DNA of 64,000 bases from assembly GCA_033296885.1 (NCBI GenBank), contig MU863892.1, positions 1-64,000 on the forward strand, read 5' to 3'. Both the position numbers and the translations under genes were made by a program. Positions 1 to 11,354 of the stretch are shown here, piece after piece. Under the pieces are notes generated by a model, which was not told the DNA's origin, did no database searches, and worked only from the letters and a program-made list of their open reading frames with translations. The stretch's first letter is position 1, and each line of letters opens with the position of its first letter. The stretch comes from Triangularia verruculosa. Its lineage: Eukaryota; Ascomycota; Sordariomycetes; Sordariales; Podosporaceae.

Positions 1-1521
1 GGCCGAATCCTCCGTTCCTTCACACCTATAACCACGTAGTATTACTGCTGCCAGTCTACTGTAAATTAGGCCTCACAGGGACCTATTTTAACAATTATAA
101 TGATTATTTTATTTTTAATAATCTCTTTTTTAATATTACCGTTTATAATCCTTCGAATTAATTATATATTTATTAAATAATTTAAGTTTATAAAGAAAGG
201 TAAAATTTTTTAAAAATATCCCGTTAACGTATAAAATATTAAATGAAGTTTAAGAAAAAAAAAGTATTTATCTTTAAAAAGGATTAACTAATAATATTTA
301 ATATTAAATATATTAAAATTTAACGATTTTTTAAAAAGTTAAATAAGACAATATTAGGTTTATTTAAAATTTAAAAGGTAATTTCCTTTATTATTATCCA
401 ATTAATTTTTCTTAAATATTAATAAATTTATAATTTTTTTTATATTTCTTTTATTAAGCTTTATTATATGTTTAAATAGGTGCTATTGAGGCCTGTAAGT
501 ACAGGGCTTTGATAGCTATCGGCGCAGTCCACTGGGAGTGAGGAAGACTTTGACGGCAGCATACGACAGTGGGCGGGCACTGAAGGAAGATGTGTTGCAG
601 GGAGCGGCGCCCTGTAAATACAGAAGGTTATTACTGTAACTAAGGCTTGTGAGGCACTGAAATAGATGTGGTGAACCAGTATATTGATTGAACTTAAGGG
701 AAAGAAAATATCACAGTGAATAGGGCTTATTGCCGAGCTCTTATAGGCCTTCGGTCTTCCAATTGCTTCCCGGGGCGCTTACCGGAGCGCTCTCCAAACC
801 CGTTGAGAGCGCTAACCCACAAGGCACGTGGCGCTACCGTTTGACTACTGTAGGGCACTGGGCTAGCGCCCTGCGCCCCGGAGTCTCGGGTCACTTCAGG
901 GAGCCGTACCCGGAGCTGCACCCGGAGCCGCACCCGGAGTCTCTCGGCACCTCAGTGAGCCGCAGCTCCCGGAGCCTATAACTCGGTGAACACTGTTGAA
1001 TTTTCCAAGCCATTGAAGCCCTGTATTCCATAGGGCTTAAACACACTGTAAAATCCACAAATAAATGCTGTATTTCAACATTATATTAACGTTTAAATAT
1101 TACTTAATATAAATTAGGTTTTACGAAAAATAACGCCGGTCGAAATAGAAAAGTATTAAGTAAAAAAAGCAATAAATTTAACTTTCATAAATAATAAAAT
1201 TAAGTATTTAATTAAGTAAGAAGGATAACTTTAAAAGAAATATTAAATTTAAAAACCCTTCGACTATTTTTATAATAACGGAGTTAAAATAATTATTTAT
1301 ATTTTTTATATATAATAATTTAATAAATTTAAGGACTTTTAAGTAAAAACTTAAAGGTATTTAAAACTTATAAGTAAATATAAAAAAGAAGGAGATAATA
1401 TTATATAGTTAATAATTAACCGATTATATTACGGCTTAATAAATTATCGACTTATATGTTATAAGTTAACCGTTAAAAGTAAAGTAATTAATTAAAGGTA
1501 TAGCGGGTATTAAAGGAATCC
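1..1521. other. AT-rich RIP-mutated flank with an internal GC-rich island
   Basis: No gene is supported here. About 61-480 and 1080-1521 are extremely AT-rich and dominated by TA dinucleotides with stops in every frame, the mark of RIP. Positions 482-1080 form an abrupt island of normal GC content. Within it, around 905-945, an imperfect unit close to CACCCGGAGCCG is repeated about three times. Short motifs of the type AGGCCTGTAAGTACAGGGCTT (about 489-509) and AAGCCCTGTATTCCATAGGG (about 1016-1035) resemble the sequence at 9510-9545 on the other side of the Gypsy element. The element may therefore have inserted into an older repeat. A short open frame at 730-981 has no recognisable product. 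Confidence 0.6.
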
Positions 1522-1526
1522 TATTA
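1522..1526. repeat. Target site duplication TATTA, left copy
   Basis: TATTA lies directly before the left LTR. The same five bases lie directly after the right LTR at 9332-9336. A 5-bp duplication is usual for Ty3/Gypsy integration and fixes the outer boundaries of the element. Confidence 0.85.
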
Positions 1527-1953
1527 TGTAACGAACCCCTGTACAGAACCTCTGAAAGGGATACTCGGTTGAAGGCAACTTCTGACAATTGGTTCGGTGC
1601 AGCTAAACAGTGCACAACAAGATGTCTCGATGTAAACACAAGATACCGTGAATACAAGCTGTGATTATATACTGCGGAACTGTCTATCTATACCAGCTAG
1701 TTCCTCCGTATATATAGACCTAGGGCCCTAGGTACCTCCGTACTTGGATCTATTTACTATTCCCTAGATCCTCCCGGATCTAGCTTCTAACTTCTAGATC
1801 CTTGGATTTAGCTCCAAATCCCTAGATCCATGGATCTATCTCCCAATTTCTAGATCCCCTGGCCCGTGCTATTCCCTGCCCCCACAGGCCTTACTTATCT
1901 ATTTGCTTCGGTTTCCTTCGTCCTGGAGACTCCGCTTCTCTTGAACCGTGATA
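1527..1953 (-). repeat. Left long terminal repeat (3' LTR in element orientation)
   Basis: 427 bp, from TGTAACGAACCCC to CCGTGATA. It aligns along its whole length with 8905-9331. The outer end keeps TG; the inner end reads TA where the other copy keeps CA. The differences between the copies are mostly C/T and G/A transitions, so divergence reflects RIP rather than age and should not be used to date the insertion. Confidence 0.9.
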
Positions 1954-1957
1954 TAAT

Positions 1958-1968
1958 GCTCCCTCTCT
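1958..1968 (-). other. Polypurine tract of the Gypsy element
   Basis: Read on the minus strand, AGAGAGGGAGC lies five bases inside the left LTR. This is the expected place of the plus-strand primer of a minus-oriented retroelement and supports the orientation given by the coding remains. Confidence 0.7.
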
Positions 1969-2015
1969 AGGCCGAAGTCCCTGCGGCCTAGTCCTCTTTT
2001 CTGTTATTAACAACG

Positions 2016-2520
2016 GTGAGTTTATTTTCCTCCTCTTTATCTTTTATTATATTTTTTAACCGGGTTTCTAAACGTTCGAAGGCCACCTATCCTAAAATTA
2101 TCTATTACAACGCTTTGCTCGATATCGTCTTACGTAATTCTACCGCTATAGTTATCTCCTATACCTATTGCGAACGCCGCTCCCTTTTTTACGAACTTTC
2201 CTCTTCCGATTCCTCCCGCTACTCTTCCTATATCTCTTCTAATTAGCCCTTTTACAAGGCTAGTAGGCTGTCCGCTTTTAACCTTCGTAAAATCGTTGCT
2301 TACTATAACCGTCTTAATTTTAATATAGAGAGGGCGGAGGTTGAATTATTTACTTCTATAGCTAAGGTCGTTCGTCTACGTAAGTAGAAGAAACTTTGGT
2401 TTAATAAGATATCCTGTACTGTCTCCCGTGGTTTTAATAGTGTAGAAGAGTTGGAAAAGGTTAAGTGCGAAGAGCGATCTATTCTTTCCGCTTCTTTTTA
2501 GGACCGTTCTATAGCGGAGT
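2016..2520 (+). pseudogene. Degenerate opposite-strand ORF inside the Gypsy element
   Basis: A plus-strand frame (76 codons open from 2016, then readable past stops to about 2520) runs against the sense of gag-pol, between the purine tract and the integrase end. It contains YTYCERR, a run of Ser, and later RLRK and VEELEKVKCEE, like a helical tail. Several Tyr residues sit where Cys would be expected if G-to-A changes were undone, so the ancestor may have held a Cys-rich segment. I do not know its function. It could be an extra element gene or a chance frame. Confidence 0.4.
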
Positions 2521-2691
2521 CCTCCGTTTCCGTTCCTTCCGACTTCCCTTTCCTAGATTCCTCCTTAAGCTTTAACTAGCCCTCCGACTTTCCTTTAGAT
2601 CCTAGTCTTAATAATCCTTCTTTTTTTACCGGCTAAGGCGCCGTTAGTAATATGCCTTTAGCTTCTTAAAGTAATTAAAATATATAATATT

Positions 2692-2845
2692 AATTATAGG
2701 TAGGTCCCTAGGTATTTATTAACCTTGTAGTATAGTATATAATACATCGACTATTATATCGGAAACGCGGATTCGATTTCTATCGAGGTTCTTAATATCT
2801 AGATTTATAGGTATTATCCGTAAATCTAAATACTTATTTTTTTAT
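2692..2845 (+). repeat. tRNA-like unit, tandem copy 1
   Basis: First of two copies with a 179-bp period. The core runs from AGGTCCCTAGGTATTTATTAA to a segment ATTCGATTTCTATCGAGGTT, which resembles the T-arm/B-box of a tRNA. Between them is a stem-like segment around ATCGACTATTATATCGG. It is followed by a short inverted repeat TAGATTTA/TAAATCTA. Undoing C-to-T changes makes the middle look like a tRNA-Asp anticodon arm, but the fold is not clean. It may be a tRNA-derived repeat captured by the element. Confidence 0.4.
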
Positions 2846-2870
2846 TATAGTAATTAAGGTACGTAGCGTT

Positions 2871-3023
2871 AGTTATAAGTAGGTCCTTAGGTATTTATTA
2901 ACCTTATAATATAGCGTATAGTATGTCGATTATTACGTCAGAGGCGCAAATTCGATTCTCGTCGGGGTTTTATATTTAGATTTATAAGTACCGCCCGTAA
3001 ATCTAAGTACTATTCTTTTTATT
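2871..3023 (+). repeat. tRNA-like unit, tandem copy 2
   Basis: Second copy, starting AGGTCCTTAGGTATTTATTAA at 2881 and carrying the better-preserved segment AAATTCGATTCTCGTCGGGG (about 2948-2967). It has the same trailing inverted repeat around TAGATTTA/TAAATCTA. The two copies differ mainly by transitions, so they were near-identical before RIP. Confidence 0.4.
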
Positions 3024-3216
3024 TAAGCCGGTTTAAATATCGCCGATAGAATTCTTTTAATTTATTTAGATAATTTAGATTTATTATTAATTCCTATAAA
3101 TTATCTATAGCTAGGTAATTTAATTAATTAACTAAGTATTTTAGTCGACCTTCGTTAAACTATAAATCTAGTACTTCTTTTATATTATACTTTTCTTCTT
3201 CGTCCTCCGTTACCTC

Positions 3217-6200
3217 CTAGGTATTAGTTTTATTTACCGGTAGTACGGATTCCAAAAATAAGATGTAAAAAATATATAACCGTAGATATATCGTACTAAG
3301 TAACTCTAGTTTATATACTATCTCCGAAATCTTCTTTTTAACTTTAAACGGGCCTACCTTTCTATAGTCTAACTTTTTATTAGGTCTTTTAATATGTAAA
3401 TTTCGTATTAATAAAAACACTTTATCCCCCCTCTTTAAGCGAGGTCCTTCGAACCGTTTAATATTATAGTATTTACGTATATATTTTCAGACGAACTCGA
3501 GTTTTTCCTTAAGTTTAGCGTATAGTATATATAACTTCCCTACTTTTACTGCCGCCCTAAGCACCTTTACCTCTAGCCCCTACTGTAGGTCTGCTTCGAA
3601 CTTATAATTCGCGAAAAATAATATAACTCTCGTCGTCTCCGTAGGTACTATATTATACGTAAGTTATGCCGCTAATAAGAATTTAACTTAATTATTTTAT
3701 TCGAAATTAATATAATTCCGTAAATATTATTTTACGATTTAATTAAACTGTTTTATTTAGTTATTCGTTTATAGGTAATATATTAACGACGCTTTACTCT
3801 TTACTCCTATTTATTTTATTAAAGCCTTTTAAAACTTCGATACGAACTTAGTATCGCGGTCTGTAATAAACTCTCTTAACTATATATATATTACTGTAAC
3901 GTTTCGAAATACTATATTTATTAACTATTCCGCTATTTAAGTTTCTTTATAAAGTAAAAAGTATATTTATTTAGTAAGTTTATCGACTACCGTTAAAATA
4001 CTATTGTATTTGATACCCGTAGCCGGATCTTTAAATATTAATAGCTTAGTAATAAAGTCTATTAATATTAAACTTTATAGTTATTCCGCTATTAATAGTA
4101 GCTCTAAAAACCCGTATAGTTTATACCTCTCTACCCTTATTCTTCTATAAAAGTTATACTTCTAAAGTATTTTTTCTATATCCTTTCTTAACCTTAGTTA
4201 GTTAAAATACTATTTAATCTTTTCCGTCGTTTTAATTACTCCTATATATCCTCCGAGCTTCGACTCGTAAATCTCCTGAATTAGCGTTTTCCGTTGTTCC
4301 GGGTCGATATAGACCTTATTATTATATTAGAGCCGGTAATAGTCGTTCTTTTAAATCCCTAATAGTTCTAACTTAGCTTATCGTTCTTAATTATTACCGT
4401 TAATATTACCTTAGTATTTATAGGTAGTGGATTCCTTTCGGTATATTACGTAATACTCGGCCTACTATTAAAGTAGATACTTTAGTATATCTTCTATTAT
4501 TTTCTATAGTAAGGGTAGTAACTTCTCTGCTACTTTCTCCTTATAGTAGTCCGCCCTTTTATTTAAAATATTTACTTTTGCGTTTTCGGATCCTTTTTTA
4601 TAATAAATTTAAAAATTAAACTCGGATAAGAATTTTAACTACCTACTTTACTGTACGTTAAGGACCTTAATAATAGTAAAGTACTTTAAGTTCTTATAAT
4701 CCGTATAGATCTAGACCTTATAGTTAATACCGCTAAGGTATAGTCTCTACTCCTCGAAGGCCTTAATAATAGTAAATAGCTCCTTATTATAGATAGGGTA
4801 ATTTTTACGTAGTCCTTTTAGCTTCTTCGAAAAGAATACTACCGGATGTAATTTCCTATCCTTATTTCGCTATTCTAATTACCCTCCGATAGTATAATCG
4901 GAAATATCTATTTCGACCTTAAAAGGTCGGCTTAGGTTAGGAAACTTAAGTACTAGATCCGCTATAATAGTACTTTTAATAGTTTAAAAAGCCTTCTCTT
5001 ACTCCTTTTCTTACTTAAACTCGGCGTTCTTTTTAATTAAATCGTTTAACGGCTTTATTATAGCGCCGTAGTTCCGTATAAATATTCGGTAGAAATTCGT
5101 AAAACTTAGAAACTTTCGAACCTTAGTTTTTAATTGTTCTATTATTTTTATTTGTAGTTTTAGTTAGTCCTTAACTACCGTAATTTTTCTTAGCTTTATC
5201 CGCACTTTTCCCGGTAAAATTAGATACCTTAAGTAAACCGTTTTCTATATATAAAACTCGCTTTTATCTTTATTAATTAATAGTCCTACTTTATATAACG
5301 CGTTTAAAATCTTTTTAATATATTATTTGTATTCTTTTAAAGTATGTAAGTAGATGAGAATATCGTCGAGGTAGTAAATTACTATTTTATTAAGATATTA
5401 GTGAATTGTATAATTAACGAGGGCTTAAAAAGTCGTTAGTATATTTATAAGCCTAAATAATATAACGAAATACTCGAAATACCTGTAAGATATATAAAAA
5501 GCTGTCTTTTACTCGTCTTTTTCCTTAATTTATATATATACGTATTTAATTAGTATATTAAGCTTAGTAAACTATTATACCCCTAATAATTAATTTTGTA
5601 ACTACGAAATTAATAGTAGTAGATAACTGTTCTTTACTGTCTTTTGATTTAATTATTGATAATTTATATATAGTCATAGACTCCTATCCTTTTTCGGTAC
5701 GAAGAAAATAGGATATTTAGCCGGCGATATAAATACTTTAATATACCTCTTCTTAATATTTTCGTTTAAATACTTTCGTAATTCTTTACTTTACTTATTA
5801 TTAGTATAGTAGACCTAAAAGAGCTTAAGTTTTACTTTTTTTTTAAGCTTAATTTTATAATCCTATAGTCCTTTCTCTGGTAGACCTTAAAGGTATTTTG
5901 CCGTAAATACCGGATACCCTTAGTATTCTACCGGTACTTTTTTTTTATTGCTTTTCTTTATATTATTATAATAGGTGTACTTGTCCTTTATTACCGCTGT
6001 AATTTCTACTAATATAATTATTTTTATTAACTTTACTTCTTTGATTTTACCGCCTTTATCGATCGAGTATATTAATACCTCTCGTGTTTCTTACGGTGGT
6101 ACCGTGGAGGGTACTTATCCCGTACTCTACTCCCGCCGTACTCTTAATCTCTTATCGTTAGTCGAATACTTCCGATATATCCTCGGTCGTAGGTAGTTAC

Positions 6201-6480
6201 CGTCCTTTTAATCGATATCTAGGTTATAGTCCTTATACTATAGCTGCCCTAGGATTATATCCTTCTTTAGCCTTATATTTACGATGTCGAAAATTACCTT
6301 TATTATCTTTCCTAATATAGTGATGTTTAATAGTAGTATCTCCCTGCCTATTAACTATATAGGGAAGGGTCCTTTTATAATAACCTTTTTCTCCTTTTTT
6401 TTCTATAGAACCCGGGCTTATTATATAAATTTTAGTAAAATTAAGTTTATTTTAGCTTTACTATCTACGAACGCTTACGT
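3217..6480 (-). pseudogene. Gypsy pol remnant (protease, RT, RNase H, integrase)
   Basis: The minus strand carries pol in order from right to left. The aspartic protease remnant FVDSKAKINLI is near 6480-6430, where the family has D-S/T-G. The reverse transcriptase catalytic box YYLDDIL is near 5347-5390. RNase H remains around SDYTIGG are near 4910, and the integrase core around TDRDTKF near 3860. The best open piece is 3217-3420, the integrase C-terminal region with RNLHIKRPNKKLDYRKVGPF, a motif typical of the family. Many codons have become TAA or TAG, often from CAA, CAG or TGG, as RIP predicts. No product is possible. Confidence 0.85.
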
Positions 6481-8900
6481 TTAAAAACCCTTCTAATACG
6501 CTACTACTTATAATCTCTTGTCTTTTATATCCCTCCTCTGTGCGGTAGCGACTTCGCTAATGCTTCGTTTGTGGTCCTTTAGAGGTTTTCGGTTTCCGCG
6601 AAAGGCTGTAGCCCTTTTCCCGACTATTATTATACTTCTAAAGCGTTTTTTTTTATTAAACTATCTAGTAGTTTGAAATTAATTAATTATTATCGTTAGG
6701 CTTTTTCTTATTTTTCGTCTTTTATATTTTATCGAATCCTCCTTCGATTATATATCCGCCGCCCCTTTTCCGTAGCCCTAGTTTCGGCTTCGGCCTGGAT
6801 GTTGTAGTACTTTTTAGCCTTTATTTGTAAATAGAATATATAATCCGGACTTTTATATTATATTAATTTATATTTTTCTTTATTAGCGCTGTCTTTTTTT
6901 TAATTAATCGTCTACTTAAAGTAGTATCTTACGTACCTAGGTGTAAACCGTATAACTTGGAGTTCCTTTTCCAATTTAACTGGGTCTCCTTATCTCTATA
7001 AGAAATAATTATTTAACTCTTCCTATTGTCGTTCCTACTTAGCTATGGTTCTCGTAACGGGCTTAGGATCTCCGTTTCTTCTTAATTACCGTACTAGTTA
7101 GTATCCTTAAAAAGCTTTACTTTAGTAATATTTAATGTACCTATATATAATATACTAGAACTAAGGTATCCTTCTATACTCTAGGTATTTAGGATATAAC
7201 TATACCGTATCTCTATTATATAGTTCGTACTATTTATAGTAAGGTACTTATCCGGGTATTTATAAAAGCCCTATACTAGCGATCTCTTTATTTTCCTAGT
7301 ATTTTTCTTAATTTAATTTTTTAAATTCGAATTTGCCTTTTCTATAAACTAACTATAATAGTCTTTTACGGTATTACCTAAACTTAATCTCTAAAACGAT
7401 CTATTATTTATTACCCTACTAAAGTTATATAAATAACTAGCGATTATTTATAATTTACGCTACCTTATCTTCGAAGTTATAGTAGTATTATTTAATTATC
7501 TCCCGTTAATTCCGGAGTTTTTCTATCTTTTCCTTAAGTCCTTAAACTCGTTCTTTAGCCTAACTTAGGGTTCCTTTATTATCTAAGTTTAAAGTGCGGA
7601 TTATATTTATAGTAAAAAACCGCTTTAATTATCGTAGGGTTTCCTTAGAGGGTTCTAGAGTAGTACTTTCCTCTTATCTCGTAACTCCTCTTATCGGTAA
7701 TTCTTATTTTACAACGTAGTCTTCTCCTTTAAAGTCGACTATTAATTCTCTTTCTTAAGGCTTATACTTATAGTCGCTATCGGTATAGTCGTCCGCTAAA
7801 TCCCGAAAATCCTTATTAAAGTACTTTATACCGGAGATCTCTACTACCTATATTATTTTAACGATTACGGCCGTTTCTCTTTCCTTTTAACGGAGTTACT
7901 TAGGTACCCGATAGTCTCTTTTAAAATAGCTTATCTTCCTATAATTAAAATACTTAAAATTACCCTTACCTTAGCCCTAACCCTAAAGTCTCTATCGTTA
8001 AACCGCGTCGACTTCTATAAGCCTTATATATATAGTTCCGGAGTAATTAGTACCTAGGTACTATCTCTTCTTTTTATTGTTAGATCGGTAAGTCCTATAA
8101 TAACCCCAAGTACCCTTCTTCTCTCTATAACGCTAGAACTACCTATCGTCGATGCATATAACTATAGCGATATACTTATCGATAATATTAGGCCTCGATT
8201 TTTTATATAACTTATCCTTTACTTTTTCCTTAAGACTATTATAAAAGAGTTATATTAATCCTTTATCGTTAATCTCGCTACGTAGGTTATCGATTTTAAA
8301 TATAACCGCATAGTCGGCTATTAAGCGCGTTTAGCGCAGGCCTACAAACTTCTCTTAGGTACGCCTACCCTTATCGTACTCTCTAAACACCTTTTTAAAC
8401 CTAGCTTCGAACCCCCGGTAGCTCCGGAAATACTAGACTGTAATATCCTTACGGTTAGAGGCCTGGGTCTTATAGTAGTCGTTTAAAATAGGTTCGAACT
8501 ATACAAATGCTTTCTCCTTAAGCCTAGTAGCCGCGAATAGTACCCTAGATTCCTCGGTAGTGAATATATTTAGGTAGTAACGAAAATAGGTTTTAAGCTA
8601 GATTAAGAACCCTCTAAGCTCCCCTTTTCCTCTATTATAATGCTTCGGCGCCGGGAATTTAGTTATTTATTTAGAGGTAGAGTTGATCGCGACGATTTAA
8701 TCCTTTGCTTGCTAGGTTTTACCTTCGAGCTCTTTAATACGTATAATAAGCTATTCGAGAGTAGTGATCTCCGGCGTAGTGGTTTGTTCCGTAGTGGACG
8801 GTGTGGCGGGCACGCCACCTATCTGAACGTTCTCGTAGTCGGCTATGGTAGTAGTAAAGTAGCCTTTAACTTATCTGTAATAGAGTTAAAGTAAGTATGT
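6481..8900 (-). pseudogene. Gypsy gag region remnant
   Basis: This stretch lies between protease and the right LTR, the place of gag on the minus strand. The start end is the least damaged part. About 8700-8845 reads, on the minus strand, ADYENVQIGGVPATPSTT and then a helical piece around RIKELEGK, as in many fungal Gypsy Gag N-termini. The likely initiator is now ATA at 8844-8846. The rest is broken by stops. The 84-codon plus-strand frame at 8640-8894 is a shadow of this segment. Confidence 0.6.
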
Positions 8901-8904
8901 AACG

Positions 8905-9331
8905 TATAACGAACCCCTATATAGAACCTCTGAAAGGGATACTCGGTTGAAGGTAACTTCTGATAATTGGTTCGGTGTAGCTAAATAGTATATAATAAGA
9001 TATTTCGATGTAAATACAAGATACCGTGAATATAAACTGTAATTGTATATTGCGGAACTATCTATCTATACTAGCCAGTTCCTCCGTATATATAGACCTA
9101 GGGCCCTAGGTACCTCCGTACCTGGATCTATTTACTATTCCCTAGATCCTCCCGGATCTAGCTTCTAACCTCTAGATCCTTGGATCTAGCTCCAAATCCC
9201 TAGATCTATGGATCTATCTCCTAATTTCTAGATCCCCTGGCCCGTGCTATTCCCTGCCCCCACAGGCCCCACTTATCCATTCGCTCCGGTCTCCCTCGTC
9301 CTGGAGACCCCGCTTCTCTTGAACCGTGACA
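8905..9331 (-). repeat. Right long terminal repeat (5' LTR in element orientation)
   Basis: 427 bp, matching 1527-1953 in length and sequence. It ends GTGACA, keeping the canonical CA, while its inner end reads TATAACG instead of TGTAACG. TATTA follows immediately at 9332-9336. A short TGTAACG duplicate lies just inside at 8898-8904. Confidence 0.9.
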
Positions 9332-9336
9332 TATTA

Positions 9337-9565
9337 ACCTAATAGTATATTGAAGGACTTAGTAGTAGCCTAAGGTAAGGAGGGTACGGACTACTTAATA
9401 GGGGATAAATATACGTTTAGGATTACTATATTATTCTAAGTCTTTTTCTCTTTTTCTTTATAGACTTCGAGGCCATTAAACATTATTACTGTAATTGAAC
9501 CACTGTTCTAAGCCCTGTATTACAGCCCTTGTCACAAGTGGCCTCAATCCCTCCTTCTGATACTT
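9337..9565. other. Transition from RIP block to normal sequence
   Basis: AT-rich until about 9500, then normal composition. It contains AGCCCTGTATTACAGCCCTT at 9511-9530, resembling motifs at 489-509 and 1016-1035 left of the Gypsy element. No gene is seen. Confidence 0.4.
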
Positions 9566-10171
9566 TCAGCAATGTCCCTCAAAACTCCCCCCCCAAACCC
9601 TGTCCCAAAAAAACGCCCCCATAACCCCATCATCCTCATCTTCCTCCCGCCGTTCCTCCTCTTCCTCCTTATTCTCCCCCTCCCTGATCCTAGCCCGACA
9701 CATTGGACAGGTGTTGTTTCCCCCCTCCACCCACGGGCCGAGGCACTCCCCGTGGAAGACATGCCCACACCTCGGTAGCTGGCTAACCTCCAGCCCCGCC
9801 ATGCTCTCGAGGCAAATCACGCACGTCGTGTCCTCGCCTTCTTTCAGTCCCCGCTTGATGAATTCTGGCGGGGCGTCGTCATCGTCGTCGACGAAAAGCG
9901 CCTCGAACCTTTCGTCGATTTCGTTTTCGAAGGCGTCGTCGTTGTCTTCGAACGGGCCGCTGGCGGGAGCAGGCGCGGCAGGGACAGGGCTGGCAGCGGC
10001 GGCGGCAGCGGCTCGCAAGCGGAGCTCTTGCTGGAGGGCGTTGCCCTCAATTGTGCGTGCTGGCGTGGTGGTGGTGATGGTGGTGGTGATGGTGGTGGTG
10101 ATGGTGGTGGTGATGTTGTTGGCGGCGGCGGCGGCTTGCTGGTGGCCGGAGAAGTTGGTTTGGGCGGGCAT
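9566..10171 (-). CDS. RING-H2 finger protein, probable E3 ubiquitin ligase
   Basis: Single-exon protein of about 201 aa. I chose the ATG at 10171 (MPAQTNF) over the one at 10249, because the extra 26 residues look like untranslated leader. The order is an N-terminal Ala/Thr-rich stretch with a four-fold ITTT repeat, an Ala-rich stretch, an acidic segment (DNDDAFENEIDERFE, VDDDDDA), a RING-H2 domain and an acidic Glu-rich tail. The ring reads CVICLES, then CGHVFHGECLGPW, then CPMCRA, giving C-x2-C, C-x-H, H-x2-C and C-x2-C zinc ligands with the Trp expected of E2-binding rings. No membrane segment is seen. The family transfers ubiquitin; substrate unknown. It is the first gene after the RIP block. 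Confidence 0.8.
   Translation of the reverse strand: MPAQTNFSGHQQAAAAANNITTTITTTITTTITTTTPARTIEGNALQQELRLRAAAAAAASPVPAAPAPASGPFEDNDDAFENEIDERFEALFVDDDDDAPPEFIKRGLKEGEDTTCVICLESMAGLEVSQLPRCGHVFHGECLGPWVEGGNNTCPMCRARIREGENKEEEEERREEDEDDGVMGAFFWDRVWGGSFEGHC
10065..10116 (-). repeat. In-frame 12-nt tandem repeat (encodes ITTT)
   Basis: The unit GGTGGTGGTGAT (plus strand) is repeated about four times and encodes Ile-Thr-Thr-Thr in the RING protein. The period is a multiple of three, so copy-number change alters length without breaking the frame. Confidence 0.75.
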
Positions 10172-11354
10172 GATGATGTTTTTTGTCTGGGTATGATAGA
10201 TCAGGATGTAGTTCTTGATGGTAAGGGTTGATGAGGGTGGAAGTATCAAGCGTGTCGAGACTGACGTGTGGAAGAGAGGGATGTGTATACTGCAAACTCT
10301 TTACGGTTAACGTTAGTAACTTCGACTTTTTATAGAGGTTTTTTTAAACCTTTTTGTGTGCAATACCTAAATTTAGACTTTCCTCGAGTTTGTGCCTTGA
10401 GTCTAAGTTTAATTCAAAAGTAAAACGTCGTGTTTTTACCTGTTATACCACTCTATGCGATATGACCCAATGGAAGCAAGTATATGGCAATATCAATCAA
10501 CCCCGAAGACTTTGAGATCATCGCTGACCTTTTGACATGAAGTCGGCCGTGTAGAGAAAACCTCTTCGAAAATGGGACTTCCTAACCAGTGGGTCCTTCC
10601 AGTTCAAAGAAAGCACACACCAATATGCACGATGGAGAGTAGGGATGACGAGACCTTGCGTCAGATATTCGAGGCAATTCGGCTCTGTTAGACATGATTA
10701 GGTAATCGAGGACAACCCTGTGATTGTGCCAGCATGGCTAGCATGATATAGCGGCATTGGAGGCCGCATAGGATATCAATGTCACGGCGGGCAGGACCAC
10801 TGCACCAAACCCACTGTGTTGTTGTTAAAAGCTATAAGTGAGTAACGCTTGCTACATTGCTCGCTCCAGTGGTATATATATGGTCACAGCCAGTGCCGTG
10901 ACAATCAACACATGTGGAACGGCAAAGGCACAACGAAAAAGCGGCAAAAAGGTGATGAAAACAGTAATGGATACAAAAAAACTAAAAGCAACAGAACCAC
11001 TGGTAATATATCAAGGCAGGCAGTGGGTCTGGAGCAACCTGGGTGAGGGCTGGTTGCCCTGACGGAAAAGTGGTCCTCGGTGAACGGACCCACGCAACAA
11101 CACATGATGTTCTGGTGAAGCTTCATATCTTAGGGACCTACGTAAGAGAAAACGGAAAGGAAAGTGATTTCAAGGTCCTAGAAGCCTTCTTGTAACCAAA
11201 AGGCTTGTCCGTCCTCCCCAACAAAAACACGCGGATTTGGTATTCCTCCCAAGCCTCCCACTAAGCCGCTTAGCCTTCAAGGCCTTCCAGTGATAAGAAA
11301 CGGTCATAAGTAACTCATAAGCTGTGGCCCATTGCGCCTTAACACACACCGCGT
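10172..11354. other. Intergenic region
   Basis: About 1.2 kb. It includes the RING gene's promoter and, from about 10310, a palindrome-like AGGTTTTTTTAAACCTTTTT. Frames near 10838-11062 are short, have no recognisable domain and overlap one another. I see no supported gene. Confidence 0.5.

Larger units (their letters stand above)
1527..9331 (-). mobile_element. Ty3/Gypsy LTR retrotransposon, complete but RIP-inactivated
   Basis: A 7805-bp element bounded by two 427-bp LTRs and a TATTA duplication. On the minus strand the order is gag, protease, reverse transcriptase, RNase H, integrase, which is the Ty3/Gypsy order. A purine tract lies at 1958-1968 beside the left LTR, so transcription ran right to left. 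Remains of YYLDDILIY (RT, about 5347-5390), D-SDYTIGG (RNase H, about 4880-4920), TDRDTKFVSKF (integrase core, about 3840-3880) and FVDSKAK (aspartic protease, about 6440-6480) are readable, broken by many stops. The change pattern is C-to-T/G-to-A, typical of RIP. The element cannot be autonomous now. No primer-binding site could be named. Confidence 0.92.

Noticed and set aside
10047..10295. Minus-strand frame with a His-rich run
   Set aside because: A shifted reading of the 12-nt repeat inside the RING-H2 gene; the His run is an artefact of the repeat.
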